Source: Actinomycetes bacterium | GTDB lineage: Bacteria > Actinomycetota > Acidimicrobiia > Acidimicrobiales > Bog-793 | Direction: 5' to 3' | DNA: 64,000 nucleotides | NCBI GenBank assembly: GCA_021829645.1 | Contig: JAKBPI010000003.1 | Location: forward strand, 1 to 64,000 | Shown: one piece after another, positions 1 to 8,661 of the stretch | Numbering within the stretch: the first letter of the stretch is position 1 | Layout: each line of letters starts with the position of its first letter | Position numbers and translations under genes: made by a program | The notes under the pieces: model-generated | Database searches by the model: none | What the model was told of the DNA's origin: nothing | The model's input: the letters and a program-made list of their open reading frames with translations, nothing else

Positions 1-165
1 TCGCTCTATGAAAGCGCAAAAGGAAGAGGCCAGAAAGGTGGATTTCAGGCAGTAGCCGTGACTGGACGCCAACAACCCAGACCCGGATCACACCGCCATC
101 TTTGGAACAAACAGAAAGGAGAAACACGCCCTAACTTTTCCAGCTATATGCGTCAACTGGCTTGA
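1..165 (+). CDS. 3' end of an unrecognised ORF cut by the window edge
   Basis: Frame 1 is open from the first base for 54 codons and stops with TGA at 163-165. The predicted tail is basic and polar, with several Arg, Lys and Gln residues, and I recognise no family. GC content here is higher than in the AT-rich stretch that follows, which suits the end of a gene running in from the left. It could equally be a chance open frame in decayed DNA. Confidence 0.3.
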   Translation, partial: SLYESAKGRGQKGGFQAVAVTGRQQPRPGSHRHLWNKQKGETRPNFSSYMRQLA

Positions 166-688
166 TAATTACCGCATACGAACCTAAGCTGTGTATTTTC
201 ACGTACGACTAGTTCAATAGGCTTTTTCTGGGCCTTGGTGATATTTACCTGTTATAAGGAGTCTATGTAACCTGTTCATTAGAGATGAGCTAATTCCGCT
301 TCTTCTTAGATACCTCCACATGACCCATCTTCTATAGGATTCATAGTAAGTAACAGTTCAACGTCTAAAGTCCTCAAAGGAACTTCGCTTCCTTTTAGGT
401 TCTAGCAGTAGATCTCTGGTTCAAGTAGCGATGTCACGGTTATTTCGTTGTTGTCTGTCCTATATTATCCTTGTCCTTTATCGCATCATCTTCTGATATT
501 TCTAATTAGGAACTGTCCTAATCAGAATTGACAGGGAGGGGTACGCACTGCATTGCGAGACAATTTATTAACTTGCTATGTAGTTTCCTTGGCTTATAAA
601 ACTCTTATTGCAGGTACATATATATAATCTACATATTAAAACAGTATATGTGGTAATATGTACATATTAAGCTAACAAAACTAAAAAT
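166..688. other. AT-rich intergenic stretch, no gene seen
   Basis: I find no long open frame, no tRNA and no strong stem-loop here. The last 70 bases before the DUF3800 gene are very AT-rich and carry two copies of the nonamer tacatatta. They may hold the promoter of that gene, but I cannot assign clear -35 and -10 boxes. Confidence 0.4.
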
Positions 689-1477
689 ATGCATATAGTT
701 TATTTCGATGAGACAGGAGATGACGGCTATCCCGGTATGACAAATTTGTTTGTTTTAGCATCGTGTACCATTAATGCCGCAAACTGGTTATCCGTGGAAA
801 AACAGATTGATCAGTTCAGAGATCAGCTGAATAATCAATATGGATTTTTACCAAAGTTAGAGATGCATACTAAGCATTTTATGTTAAACAAAAAACCTTA
901 TAGAGAGTATAATTTCGATCAAACAAAACGCTTAGAAATAGTTAAAAGCTATGCTAGTTTTATTTCTACTTTAAAGATAAGTTTTATCAACACTATTATT
1001 AATAAGCAAAAAATAAAAAATGGAGCTTGGGGCAAAAATATTCTTGATAATGCTTTTAAGTATAATGTACAAAGAGTTTATACTACCCTCTGTAAAACAG
1101 AAGACAATAATTTTATAATTATAAGTGATGTCGGTCGTATTGGGGCAATGTGTAATACGACACGGAGAATGAAGAAGGAAAATATAGTTCCTTCTAAATA
1201 TAGTCTAGGTAGCTACCAGCGAAATCTCGATTCTTTGATCGAAGGTCCACTACAAAAAGATTCTAAAGAATCCCATTTCATCCAGCTCTGTGATTTTGTT
1301 TCATACTTTACTGATCTCAAATTGGTTAAACAATTGACTGAAGGCAATTGGCACGCTCGTCTAAACTGGCTTACGGAAGATGATGTTGAAACTATTCTTG
1401 ATACACTAGTTCCTGTTTTTAATAGAGACGCAAACAGTAATCAAGATCAATACGGTTTTGTTGTTTACCCAAAATAA
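689..1477 (+). CDS. DUF3800 domain-containing protein
   Basis: The 262-residue product opens with YFDETGDDG (residues 5-13), the acidic Asp-Glu motif that starts DUF3800 proteins, and has the matching C-terminal motif IQLCDFVSYF near residue 200. Length fits the family. DUF3800 proteins are thought to have an RNase H-like fold and are common on mobile and defence-associated DNA; the cellular role is unknown. The ATG has no convincing Shine-Dalgarno sequence. The gene stands alone in more than 2.5 kb of non-coding, AT-rich DNA, is itself AT-rich compared with genes after 3 kb, and has a tRNA-like remnant 1.2 kb downstream. Together these features suggest acquired DNA. Confidence 0.85.
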   Translation: MHIVYFDETGDDGYPGMTNLFVLASCTINAANWLSVEKQIDQFRDQLNNQYGFLPKLEMHTKHFMLNKKPYREYNFDQTKRLEIVKSYASFISTLKISFINTIINKQKIKNGAWGKNILDNAFKYNVQRVYTTLCKTEDNNFIIISDVGRIGAMCNTTRRMKKENIVPSKYSLGSYQRNLDSLIEGPLQKDSKESHFIQLCDFVSYFTDLKLVKQLTEGNWHARLNWLTEDDVETILDTLVPVFNRDANSNQDQYGFVVYPK

Positions 1478-1480
1478 AAC

Positions 1481-1511
1481 ACCTCCTACGTGCGAAAAGC
1501 ATTTCGGAGGT
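1481..1511 (+). terminator. Stem-loop just after the DUF3800 gene
   Basis: The arms acctcc and ggaggt pair, followed inward by tgc/gca around a gaaaa loop, with a small internal loop between them. It starts four bases after the stop codon. No T-run follows, so intrinsic termination is only possible, not clear. Confidence 0.35.
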
Positions 1512-3040
1512 TCGTATACAACTATATCATGAATATGTGTCATATTGTCAGCGAGGACTAATACTTTTTATCTCATAGCCAGTTACTAACGACTTATAGT
1601 ACGAGAGTAACGGTCGTCATTGATGATATATCGCGGACGGAGATATCCTAACTTTGGTACCTAAATATTGAAATGTAGCTTATTATTCTATTGCATAGAA
1701 CTGAGTTGATATCTGCTTGTAGCCGCTAACGATAATTGTGAAAGCTTACTCTTTGTCTTTATATCTCAAGTGTCAAATGGTCCTTATCAAAGCTTTTGGG
1801 TCCTAGCGTAGCTGATTGCGATTTATTCCACTTAGATAGCCTGCGATCTTATGGTGTTTAGGATAACCAAGCTGTTCATTTTTTCTTATGACATTTCTTC
1901 GATAACAGGTTTATCACCTAGGCATTAGTCCGTCTTTACCGACTAGATCACAAAATTTTTTAGTACCGGATTATTTCAGTAAGACTAGAGCCTGGAGTAT
2001 AGCAATTATGGCTTTTGCTAAATCAGATGCTCGGTATTTCCCCTAGTGTGTTTTGTTTGATCTTTTTACTGTATAACTCATTTTGTTCCTTTCATTTTAG
2101 GTAATGGAGTTTACGCATAAAGTTTTATTGGTCCTAGAAAAATACCGGCTTTGAAATATAGATGGCCCAGAGCCAATATAGCTTTTTACTTCCCTAAAAT
2201 ACTAGTGCTTTATGCAATGTTTCCTTATAGACAAATATCTGTGATACCAAGACAACACATCAGGAAACAATTAGTTAGATTGTATAAAACTAAAATATAT
2301 AAACCTGGTTGTTTCGCTTAGAAACGGACTAATTGGAACAGTCAGCGATTTGGAAATTGCATTACCTAAAATAGATTTATCTAGATCACAACGATGTACT
2401 CATACATAGACTTTAGACTTATTTGTCGGGTCAAAGAGATGCCATTTACTACAAGAGCTATACGAAAAACTCATAATGACAACATCACAATGCACGGTAA
2501 ATGAACTGTTGCATTAAATACGGGTTGATTCTATTCCCTCTGCTATGAGAACCCTTATAGCTAAGCTCACGACACTTACCGACTGACCTGAGCGGATCAT
2601 CCCGAAGCCGACTAGGCTAAGTCTTGCGGGTGATTTGGTTTGAAACAGGAAAAGCTGGCGGGGGAGGTGGGATTCGGACCTAGGGCCCCCTGCGAGACAC
2701 ACGATTTCCAACTGTCTGAGCGCGTACTCAGATGCAACATTGTGGCTATGTTGCAGACAGTGATATCAATCTGCACAAAGCGTTTTGAAACGTGCATTAG
2801 CCTGGCGTTTCAACTTGGCTTGACTCAAGCCTTCAGAACGTAACGCAGGGGGTTCGTCATGCGTGTCTTGAGAACTCCCTGTTTTCAGGTATGGAGAGTG
2901 GCCACTTAAAAATTTTCAGGAAAGCGTGTACAAAAATATCAGAGCGTTGTTATTTGAGATACAAACATAAAAGCTATTAAGATTATTAGGCTACTATGTG
3001 TTTGTAATAACATTTTGTAGTAGCATTTCTTGCGGGATTT
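1512..3040. other. Long gene-free stretch with decayed sequence
   Basis: About 1.5 kb with no credible coding frame. The short ORFs near 2.5-2.85 kb overlap a tRNA-like remnant on both strands and look accidental. The sequence is AT-rich and has the texture of decayed DNA. I could not identify the ancestor of any part except the tRNA-Ser-like piece. Confidence 0.5.
2656..2741 (-). pseudogene. Degenerate tRNA-Ser-like sequence (anticodon GGA), possible attachment-site remnant
   Basis: Read on the minus strand there is a perfect D-arm (ctgag/ctcag), an anticodon loop ttGGAaa, a long variable region, a T-arm-like gtccgaatccc and a 3' end ctcccccGCCA with discriminator G, all in tRNA-Ser order. 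The anticodon stem has a mismatch, the T stem is weak, and the expected 5' acceptor strand (gggggag) is absent. This is what remains when integration or deletion replaces the 5' half of a tRNA gene. It could also be a badly decayed tRNA copy. It is not a functional tRNA by eye. Confidence 0.5.
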
Positions 3041-3061
3041 TCTAAGGAGGCAAGTACCGCT

Positions 3062-3748
3062 GTGGCGATAAAAAACGCCGGTACTCAGGGATCGGGTAAC
3101 ACAGGAGCCAAGGGAAAGTTCAAAAAAGACAAAGATTTCGACTTGGCCGTTACGGCTGAAATTCCCCAAGTCCAGCCCAAAGAAGTTTATTCGCTTCAAC
3201 TTCCTCTGTCACCGGGGGCTCGTAGACATCAAAAACGTAAGCCCGCCCCCTTTGCCGTGAGGGCGCTGGTCTGGTTTCTTGTATTTTTGGTACTTTTAGG
3301 ATTGGGTGGAATTTGGATTGAGCACGTGCATTCCGGCTGGTTTGCCTCCCTGCGAAACACCGTATCCGGTACCGGTACTACTCAGTCTCGTTCCACCGGA
3401 AGACAAACCACGGGAAGTCAAGTAAAGCAAAAAATAGCGTACGGCACTGTCGCCTATGGCAAAAACGAAGAAACGATCGCCGTTCCCATATCGGGGTACG
3501 ATATCAATATAGTAGTGGATAAGCCCTGCTGGGTAAAAATTTATTCACCGGCTGGTTCATCAAATATTTTATTTGAACAGGTGTTACCTGCTTCCCAAGG
3601 TACGAAAACTTTACAAATTACGGGCAGTTCAAGGGTAACTTTTGGAGCGGTGCCGGTTTCTTTTTCGATAACAAGCGGCAGTACTACGGTATTTAAATTA
3701 AGCAGTCCAAAAGTGCTGCCTTTCCAATATATTTTCTCAACTAAGTAA
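3062..3748 (+). CDS. RodZ C-terminal-like (DUF4115-type) single-pass membrane protein
   Basis: A GTG start follows a strong ribosome site (aaggagg, 3043-3049). The 228-residue product has a charged cytoplasmic part (1-68), one hydrophobic segment (about 69-87), a Ser/Thr/Gly-rich linker and a beta-rich external domain with the CWVKI motif and later GSSRVTFG, which resemble the C-terminal DUF4115 domain of RodZ-like proteins. The N-terminal helix-turn-helix of full RodZ is missing, so a direct role in binding MreB is unlikely. It heads a tight run with the methyltransferase and MFS genes (8-base gap to the next). Function is unknown beyond cell-envelope association. Confidence 0.6.
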   Translation: MAIKNAGTQGSGNTGAKGKFKKDKDFDLAVTAEIPQVQPKEVYSLQLPLSPGARRHQKRKPAPFAVRALVWFLVFLVLLGLGGIWIEHVHSGWFASLRNTVSGTGTTQSRSTGRQTTGSQVKQKIAYGTVAYGKNEETIAVPISGYDINIVVDKPCWVKIYSPAGSSNILFEQVLPASQGTKTLQITGSSRVTFGAVPVSFSITSGSTTVFKLSSPKVLPFQYIFSTK

Positions 3749-3755
3749 GGTAAAA

Positions 3756-4466
3756 ATGCAAGCAAAAACCGCGAATATCTTAAGACAGGAACGCTTTTGG
3801 GGCAGTAGAGCCAGATCATGGGATCACGGAGCCGACAACAATCCCGGTTTGGTCAAAGTCGTGGAGAAAGTGATCTCTTCTTCTAAGTTGGAAACAGACT
3901 TTACGGTACTTGACTTGGGATGCGGATCCGGCCAGCTGGCAATTAGAATTGCCCCCTTTGTCAAAAAAGTGATTGCGGTGGACATAAGCCAAAATATGAT
4001 TAACTTATTGCAGGAAAACGCCGCCGCTAAGGGTATAGAAAATATCGAGACGATCGTGGTACCGGTAGAACATCTCATATTGGACGATGCCTCAATTGAC
4101 GCGGTGGTTTCCAATTATGCACTGCATCACCTCAAAGATGACGACAAAGCTCTGATAGTGCAAAAGTCATTTTTATGGTTGCGAGCAGGCGGGCAACTAA
4201 CGATAGGCGATATGATGTTCGGTAGGGGCATGGATGCCCGAGACAGACAGATTATAGGTTCCAAACTGGCTCTAATGGTAAAGCGCGGACCGGGGGGCTG
4301 GTGGCGTATTTGTAAAAACGCCTTTAGGTATTTGCTGCGCTTACACGAGAGACCCGTTTCCGTGGCCGCTTGGAAATCCATGCTGCAAAAAGCGGGATTT
4401 ACGGGAATTGAGGCATCGGAAGTGGTGAACGAGGCAGCCGTAGTATTTGGGTTCAAGGAACAATAA
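3756..4466 (+). CDS. Class I SAM-dependent methyltransferase
   Basis: The 236-residue protein carries the Rossmann-type motif I VLDLGCGSGQLA (about residues 49-60), motif II IAVDIS and a downstream DAVVSNYALHHL stretch typical of class I methyltransferases of the UbiE/Methyltransf_11 type. The substrate cannot be deduced. It follows the RodZ-like gene by 8 bases and its end overlaps the longest reading of the MFS gene, so the three are probably co-transcribed. Confidence 0.8.
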   Translation: MQAKTANILRQERFWGSRARSWDHGADNNPGLVKVVEKVISSSKLETDFTVLDLGCGSGQLAIRIAPFVKKVIAVDISQNMINLLQENAAAKGIENIETIVVPVEHLILDDASIDAVVSNYALHHLKDDDKALIVQKSFLWLRAGGQLTIGDMMFGRGMDARDRQIIGSKLALMVKRGPGGWWRICKNAFRYLLRLHERPVSVAAWKSMLQKAGFTGIEASEVVNEAAVVFGFKEQ

Positions 4467-5850
4467 CCGGGAAGCAGTTTATATATTGGCATCATCAGGA
4501 CAATACGTTGGCTTTATTGGGGATAGGTTTGATTTAGGGACTAAAGCGAAAAACAAGGACTTTGCCATACTCCTTCTGGCAAGAGCCCTGATGAGTGGAG
4601 CCAGGGCGCTCTCAGGCGTGATAGCGGCCATTTACTTATCGATAATAGGCTTTAATGCTTTTGAGATCGGTATGGTATTTCTGGCCATAGGAATTTTTTC
4701 CGCCGTTTTGTCTTCTTTGATAGGTTTGGTATCCGATCAGTTCGGCACCAAACCTTTTTTGGTAGTCATTCCCCTGTTTGCCTGTCTGGCGGGTGCCAGC
4801 TTTGCTTTTTCAGACAATCACGTTTTACTCATCCTGATGGCAACACTGGGCACTTTTGGCAGGGGTGCCGGAGCGGGTGCCGGAGCAGTGGGCCCGTATC
4901 AGCCCGCCGAATCGTCTTTACTGTTACAAATTTCCGGTCACAAGAAAAGGAATAAAGCTTTTGCCATGATGGCCAGTGCTTCGGCTTTTGGAGCCGTAGT
5001 AGGCGGCATTTTGTCGGCGGTGATGACCCCTGGTACACATGTCGTTCATTCGGCACTGGCAGCGTACAGGGATGCGTTTTTAGCCACTGCTGTTCTGGCC
5101 GGACTGGCCGGAGCGGTGGCTATAGCGCTAAATCCGGACTCTGGACGATTGGAAGAATCCGATGTCGTCGACGACTTGGATGCAGGTCGGGAAGAGACAG
5201 AAAGTGCCGCTGCAGTCAAAGTCAAACGCAGCATCAAATTTCCTCACAAGAGCAAGCCTCTTTTGTACCGGCTCTGGCTGACTAACGGAATTAATGGACT
5301 TGGTGTCGGATTTTTTGGTCCCTTTGTCTCTTATTGGTTTTATAAGAGGTTTAATTTATCCACTGCCGAAATAGGCTATCTGTTCGTTATATTGAACGCA
5401 GTTACCATGTTTTCCACCTTGTCGGCTAGCCGCGTGGCAAAGTACTTTGGAATTATCAAGGCAACTGTTTACTTACGCACCGTGCAAGGCATATTGCTAA
5501 TTCCACTGGCGCTATCGCCCAATGTATACGTTGCTGGAGCAGTTTTTCTCGTTCGCTCTTTGGTGCAGAGGATGAGTGTACCTTTGCGACAGTCTTACGT
5601 CTTAGCCATGGCGGATGAAACCGAACGGGCAAGTGTGGCGGCTCTATCTAATTTTCCGTCTCAAGTGGCCATGTCGGCAAGTCCTGTTTTAGCGGGGTAT
5701 ATTTATGACGAAATTAGTTTGGCCATTCCTTTTGAGATAGCCGGTGTCTTACAACTGATCAATTCGATTGTATATTGGGAGTTTTTTAAGAATACTCCTC
5801 CGGAAGACGAAGTGAGAAAATCAGTGCAGCCCAGTATATCCGGCAATTAG
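4447..5850 (+). CDS. Major facilitator superfamily transporter
   Basis: About twelve hydrophobic segments in two halves, with a charged cytoplasmic loop (about residues 233-262) between them, and a typical GLVSDQFGTKP loop between helices 2 and 3. Length (467 residues as tracked) suits an MFS drug or metabolite permease. The tracked TTG start overlaps the methyltransferase by 20 bases and has no clear ribosome site; an in-frame TTG at 4486 is an alternative, so the N-terminus is uncertain. Substrate is unknown. The gene converges on regX3 with only 7 bases between. Confidence 0.8.
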   Translation: MGSRNNNREAVYILASSGQYVGFIGDRFDLGTKAKNKDFAILLLARALMSGARALSGVIAAIYLSIIGFNAFEIGMVFLAIGIFSAVLSSLIGLVSDQFGTKPFLVVIPLFACLAGASFAFSDNHVLLILMATLGTFGRGAGAGAGAVGPYQPAESSLLLQISGHKKRNKAFAMMASASAFGAVVGGILSAVMTPGTHVVHSALAAYRDAFLATAVLAGLAGAVAIALNPDSGRLEESDVVDDLDAGREETESAAAVKVKRSIKFPHKSKPLLYRLWLTNGINGLGVGFFGPFVSYWFYKRFNLSTAEIGYLFVILNAVTMFSTLSASRVAKYFGIIKATVYLRTVQGILLIPLALSPNVYVAGAVFLVRSLVQRMSVPLRQSYVLAMADETERASVAALSNFPSQVAMSASPVLAGYIYDEISLAIPFEIAGVLQLINSIVYWEFFKNTPPEDEVRKSVQPSISGN

Positions 5851-5857
5851 AAAATCT

Positions 5858-6634
5858 CTATTTGGTTTTTTTCGGCAGTTCGAATTTGTAACCAAGACCT
5901 CTTATGGTAATGATGAGATGAGGATTAGCCGGGTCCTCCTCTATCCTGGACCGCAACCTCTTGACATGTACGTCAAGTGTTTTTGTATCCCCTACGTAAT
6001 CATATCCCCAGATCCGCTCTATGAGTACTTCTCTGGTCACAACTTTGCCGGCGTGTAACATCAGCTGTTCTAAGAGCTCAAACTCTTTACGGGGTAGCAT
6101 AACTTCAGATTCGCGTACTATACACTCATGACGGTCCGGATCCAAGACCAGTTCACCTATTTGCAGTACCCCTTCACTCATCGATCTATTATAGGTAGTG
6201 CCTGCATCGGCGGTTTGTATAAGTTGAGTCGAGTTAGTTTCGCCTTTTTCCTGTGCGGAACGCCTGATGACCGCTCGCATGCGTGAGATTAATTCATGTA
6301 TTCTGAATGGCTTTGTCACGTAGTCGTCGGCACCGATTTCGAGTCCGACAACGGTATCTATTTCTGTAGACTTGGCGGTCAGCATAATAATAGGAACCCC
6401 GGAGAACATTCTGATTTGTCTGCACACGTCCAAACCGCTCATTTTGGGCAACATGATATCCAGCAGAACAATATCAGACGGCTGCTCTTTGAAGCTTTCC
6501 AGTGCTTCCATACCGTCTCTGGCAATCCTGACCACAAAGCCTTCACGCGTCAAATTTAGTTCCAAGGCTTCGATAAAGGACTCTTCGTCCTCTGCAATCA
6601 ATACCTCTGTTTGTTTTTCAGGCGATTTTGGCAA
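5858..6634 (-). CDS. regX3: OmpR/PhoB-family response regulator, RegX3-like
   Basis: The receiver domain (about 9-125) has the acidic pair at D15/E16, the phospho-acceptor D59 in IVLLDIM and the conserved Lys108 in YVTKPF. The C-terminal winged helix (about 160-256) contains LPRKEFELLEQLM and the recognition region DVHVKRLRSRIE. Its partner kinase lies 51 bases upstream on the same strand. RegX3 of actinobacteria controls phosphate-starvation genes; that role is inferred from family and pairing. A linker of about 30 residues between the domains (after RRSAQEKGE) is longer than in typical PhoB proteins. Confidence 0.85.
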   Translation of the reverse strand: MPKSPEKQTEVLIAEDEESFIEALELNLTREGFVVRIARDGMEALESFKEQPSDIVLLDIMLPKMSGLDVCRQIRMFSGVPIIMLTAKSTEIDTVVGLEIGADDYVTKPFRIHELISRMRAVIRRSAQEKGETNSTQLIQTADAGTTYNRSMSEGVLQIGELVLDPDRHECIVRESEVMLPRKEFELLEQLMLHAGKVVTREVLIERIWGYDYVGDTKTLDVHVKRLRSRIEEDPANPHLIITIRGLGYKFELPKKTK

Positions 6635-6685
6635 AGTATCTCATCCTCTGACCGGCATTATAGTAATAAGGTGTCATAACAACAA

Positions 6686-7987
6686 CTAATCGTCACCATT
6701 TTTAATAGTAGTGAATAAATTCTTATCGGCCACTCCGTGCAGTGGAATTCTGATGGTAAAGACGGACCCCTCACCTTCTCTTGAATCCACCTCGATCGTA
6801 CCTCCATGGTTTTGTGTGACGTGTCTTACGATGGCAAGTCCAAGACCGGTCCCACCTGTCTGTCTGCTTCTTCCGTGGTCTACGCGGTAAAATCTTTCAA
6901 AAATTCTTGTCAAGTCCCTGGTCGGAATCCCGATTCCGCTGTCTTGTATGGAGACGGAAACTTCATCTTGGTCAACTTTGCCCAAGCAAATAACGGTACT
7001 CCCTTCGTAGGAGAATTTGACGGCATTTTCTAAAAGATTGTAAATGGCAGAAGTCAATTGCCTTCTGTCACCCAGCACACTGACCGGCGGGGAAGGTTCG
7101 ATGAGTTGGATATCGACTTTTCTTTGTTCTGCTGAAGCCCATACCCGCTCGGCAGCCTCGGCCATACATAAGTTCACCAGTACGGGTTCTCTGGGGGGCG
7201 ATTCTTCGCTTTCGATTCTGGTCAAGTCGAGTAAATCATCAATGACCCTGCTGATACGGAAGGCCTCCATGTGGATTCTTTCAGCAAGCCGTTTTTGAAT
7301 ATCTGGTTCCGTTTCCGTTAATAAAGTTTCGGCTAACAACCCCAAAGCACCCATAGGCGTTTTTAACTCGTGGCTGACGTTGGCGACAAAGTCTCTGCGT
7401 ATTTCCTCAAGACGTTTCTTTTCTGAAATATCCTCAATAACTGCCAAAACTCCGAGGGCCCTTTGACCGTTATCCAAGGCTCTTGTCTTAACGCTCAAGG
7501 TTCTCCTGGGCGGACCGTATAGCTCGAGAATACGTTCCTCTTCACCGCCTATAGCGGTTTCTTTGATCAGGTCGTCAACGGCCTGTGTGGTAATAGGGTC
7601 ACCTGAAGAGTCTCTGACAATTTCAATAGCCCTGATGTTGTGGAAAACGGGTTCTCCGTGTTCGTCGCATACGATGATTGCCTGAGGCAGGGAATCAAGG
7701 GACTTTCTGAGTCTAATGGCTTCCGAACTGGCTTCCGTCACGGCTTCAGTTGCCAAGTCGGTAGCTTTTTCAACAAGCGTTATGGAGTCATCCAGAGATT
7801 TGGGATCCTGTTCGATGTGACCTATACCAAGTCTGGTGGCCAACGATGTTAAACGCAAGTTGAGCGAATTGCTTATTTTCTTCTTGGTAATCACAGAGGT
7901 TAGCAAAATAACCAAAAGTACAGCCAAGACGGCTACACCTATGGTAATACCCAGTGAGGAACCGTTGATATTGATATTCGCCAGCAC
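6686..7987 (-). CDS. senX3: Sensor histidine kinase, SenX3-like
   Basis: The 433-residue protein begins with one N-terminal membrane segment (about 12-33) and little extracytoplasmic sequence. A PAS-like region follows (about 93-188), then HisKA with VSHELKTPMG (phospho-acceptor His206), and an HATPase domain with an N-box (YNLLENAVKF), G1 DSGIGIP and G2 GGTGLGLAI. This is the SenX3/PhoR layout. It precedes regX3 in one transcription unit. In mycobacteria SenX3-RegX3 responds to phosphate limitation, usually with PstSCAB and PhoU; none of those genes is in this window. Confidence 0.85.
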   Translation of the reverse strand: MLANININGSSLGITIGVAVLAVLLVILLTSVITKKKISNSLNLRLTSLATRLGIGHIEQDPKSLDDSITLVEKATDLATEAVTEASSEAIRLRKSLDSLPQAIIVCDEHGEPVFHNIRAIEIVRDSSGDPITTQAVDDLIKETAIGGEEERILELYGPPRRTLSVKTRALDNGQRALGVLAVIEDISEKKRLEEIRRDFVANVSHELKTPMGALGLLAETLLTETEPDIQKRLAERIHMEAFRISRVIDDLLDLTRIESEESPPREPVLVNLCMAEAAERVWASAEQRKVDIQLIEPSPPVSVLGDRRQLTSAIYNLLENAVKFSYEGSTVICLGKVDQDEVSVSIQDSGIGIPTRDLTRIFERFYRVDHGRSRQTGGTGLGLAIVRHVTQNHGGTIEVDSREGEGSVFTIRIPLHGVADKNLFTTIKNGDD

Positions 7988-8084
7988 TATAGCTCCCTGC
8001 GGTCAGAATTTAAGCAGCTGATATGATGCCATATTGCCATAATAGTTTATTTAGATGGCCGGATATAACTCCTAACGGATAATG

Positions 8085-8099
8085 CTGCCAAATTGGCAG
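8085..8099. promoter_or_regulatory. Perfect 15-base dyad, candidate operator
   Basis: ctgccaaattggcag is a perfect inverted repeat of 7-base arms around one central base. The core TGCCA-N3-TGGCA is repeated 91 bases downstream. Short, symmetric and repeated between divergent genes, it looks more like a protein-binding site than a terminator. The binding protein is unknown. Confidence 0.45.
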
Positions 8100-8123
8100 T
8101 TTTTCGATCACTTGGCAAGAGAG

Positions 8124-8153
8124 TTGGAAACCCTCTGTCCGTAGAGGGTCCAA
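8124..8153. other. Stem-loop in the divergent control region
   Basis: The arms ccctct and agaggg pair around a 6-base loop and are extended outward by ttgga/tccaa past a two-base bulge. It lies between the two TGCCA-N3-TGGCA dyads. It could be a leader-RNA hairpin of either operon or a weak terminator; no T-run is seen. Confidence 0.35.
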
Positions 8154-8176
8154 GTCTACTTTTATTTCCGGCACTC

Positions 8177-8189
8177 TGCCAACCTGGCA
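8177..8189. promoter_or_regulatory. Second TGCCA-N3-TGGCA dyad
   Basis: Tgccaacctggca has the same arms and spacer length as the dyad at 8086-8098. Having two copies strengthens the view that they are binding sites for one symmetric regulator. Confidence 0.4.
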
Positions 8190-8362
8190 AAAGATACCCA
8201 TTTTTTAATTTTCTGTCGCTTATTTTTCCTAAAGTCCGGAAATTTTTAGAGCGGTAAAGTCCCAGTAGCTTGCGATGTTAGACAGGCTGTGTACCAATTG
8301 CAATCCTTGAAATATGTTTGCATTTGGTATCAATAAAAGTTGGCATATAAAAAGGAGTATAA

Positions 8363-8659
8363 ATGCTGTCTTCATTTATTTTAGAAGGTGTCGTCAATCT
8401 TAACCCTACCCAATCAGGACTGCCGGGGACCTCTCAATTACAAAGTCTAATCAACGGAGTTGCCTTTTGGGGACTTTTGGCTGCTCTGGCTGGACTTGTC
8501 ATTGGGGCAGGTACTTGGGCGCTGGGGGCCCATTCCAACAACTATCAGCACTCGGCTACCGGACGAAGAGCTGTTCTGATTTCTATAGCGGCTGTTTTGA
8601 TCATAGGTGCCGCACCCGCCATTCTGAACTTCTTCTTTAAAACCGGAGAAGGTTTTTAG
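8363..8659 (+). CDS. Small two-helix membrane protein, pilin/TrbC-like position in a type IV secretion-like cluster
   Basis: The 98-residue protein has two hydrophobic segments (about 32-55 and 69-92) separated by a short polar loop, the layout of VirB2/TrbC-type subunits and of the small membrane protein (DUF6112-like) that precedes the channel gene in actinobacterial clusters of the SCO6880 type. Ribosome site aaaggag sits 6 bases before the ATG. The next gene starts 2 bases after the stop. The assignment rests on size, topology and position more than on sequence motifs. Confidence 0.55.
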   Translation: MLSSFILEGVVNLNPTQSGLPGTSQLQSLINGVAFWGLLAALAGLVIGAGTWALGAHSNNYQHSATGRRAVLISIAAVLIIGAAPAILNFFFKTGEGF

Positions 8660-8661
8660 TC

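Larger units (their letters stand above)
7988..8362. promoter_or_regulatory. Divergent control region between senX3 and the type IV secretion-like cluster
   Basis: This 375-base gap lies between two divergently transcribed units. It holds two dyads of identical layout, TGCCA-N3-TGGCA, at 8086-8098 and 8177-8189, a single half-site near 8114, and a stem-loop at 8124-8153. A good ribosome site (aaaggag) precedes the plus-strand gene at 8363. I see no RegX3-like direct repeat of the PHO-box type. Confidence 0.5.

Noticed and set aside
2514-2843. Short ORFs on both strands near 2.5-2.8 kb as genes
   Set aside because: They overlap the tRNA-Ser-like remnant and one another, and show no family pattern.
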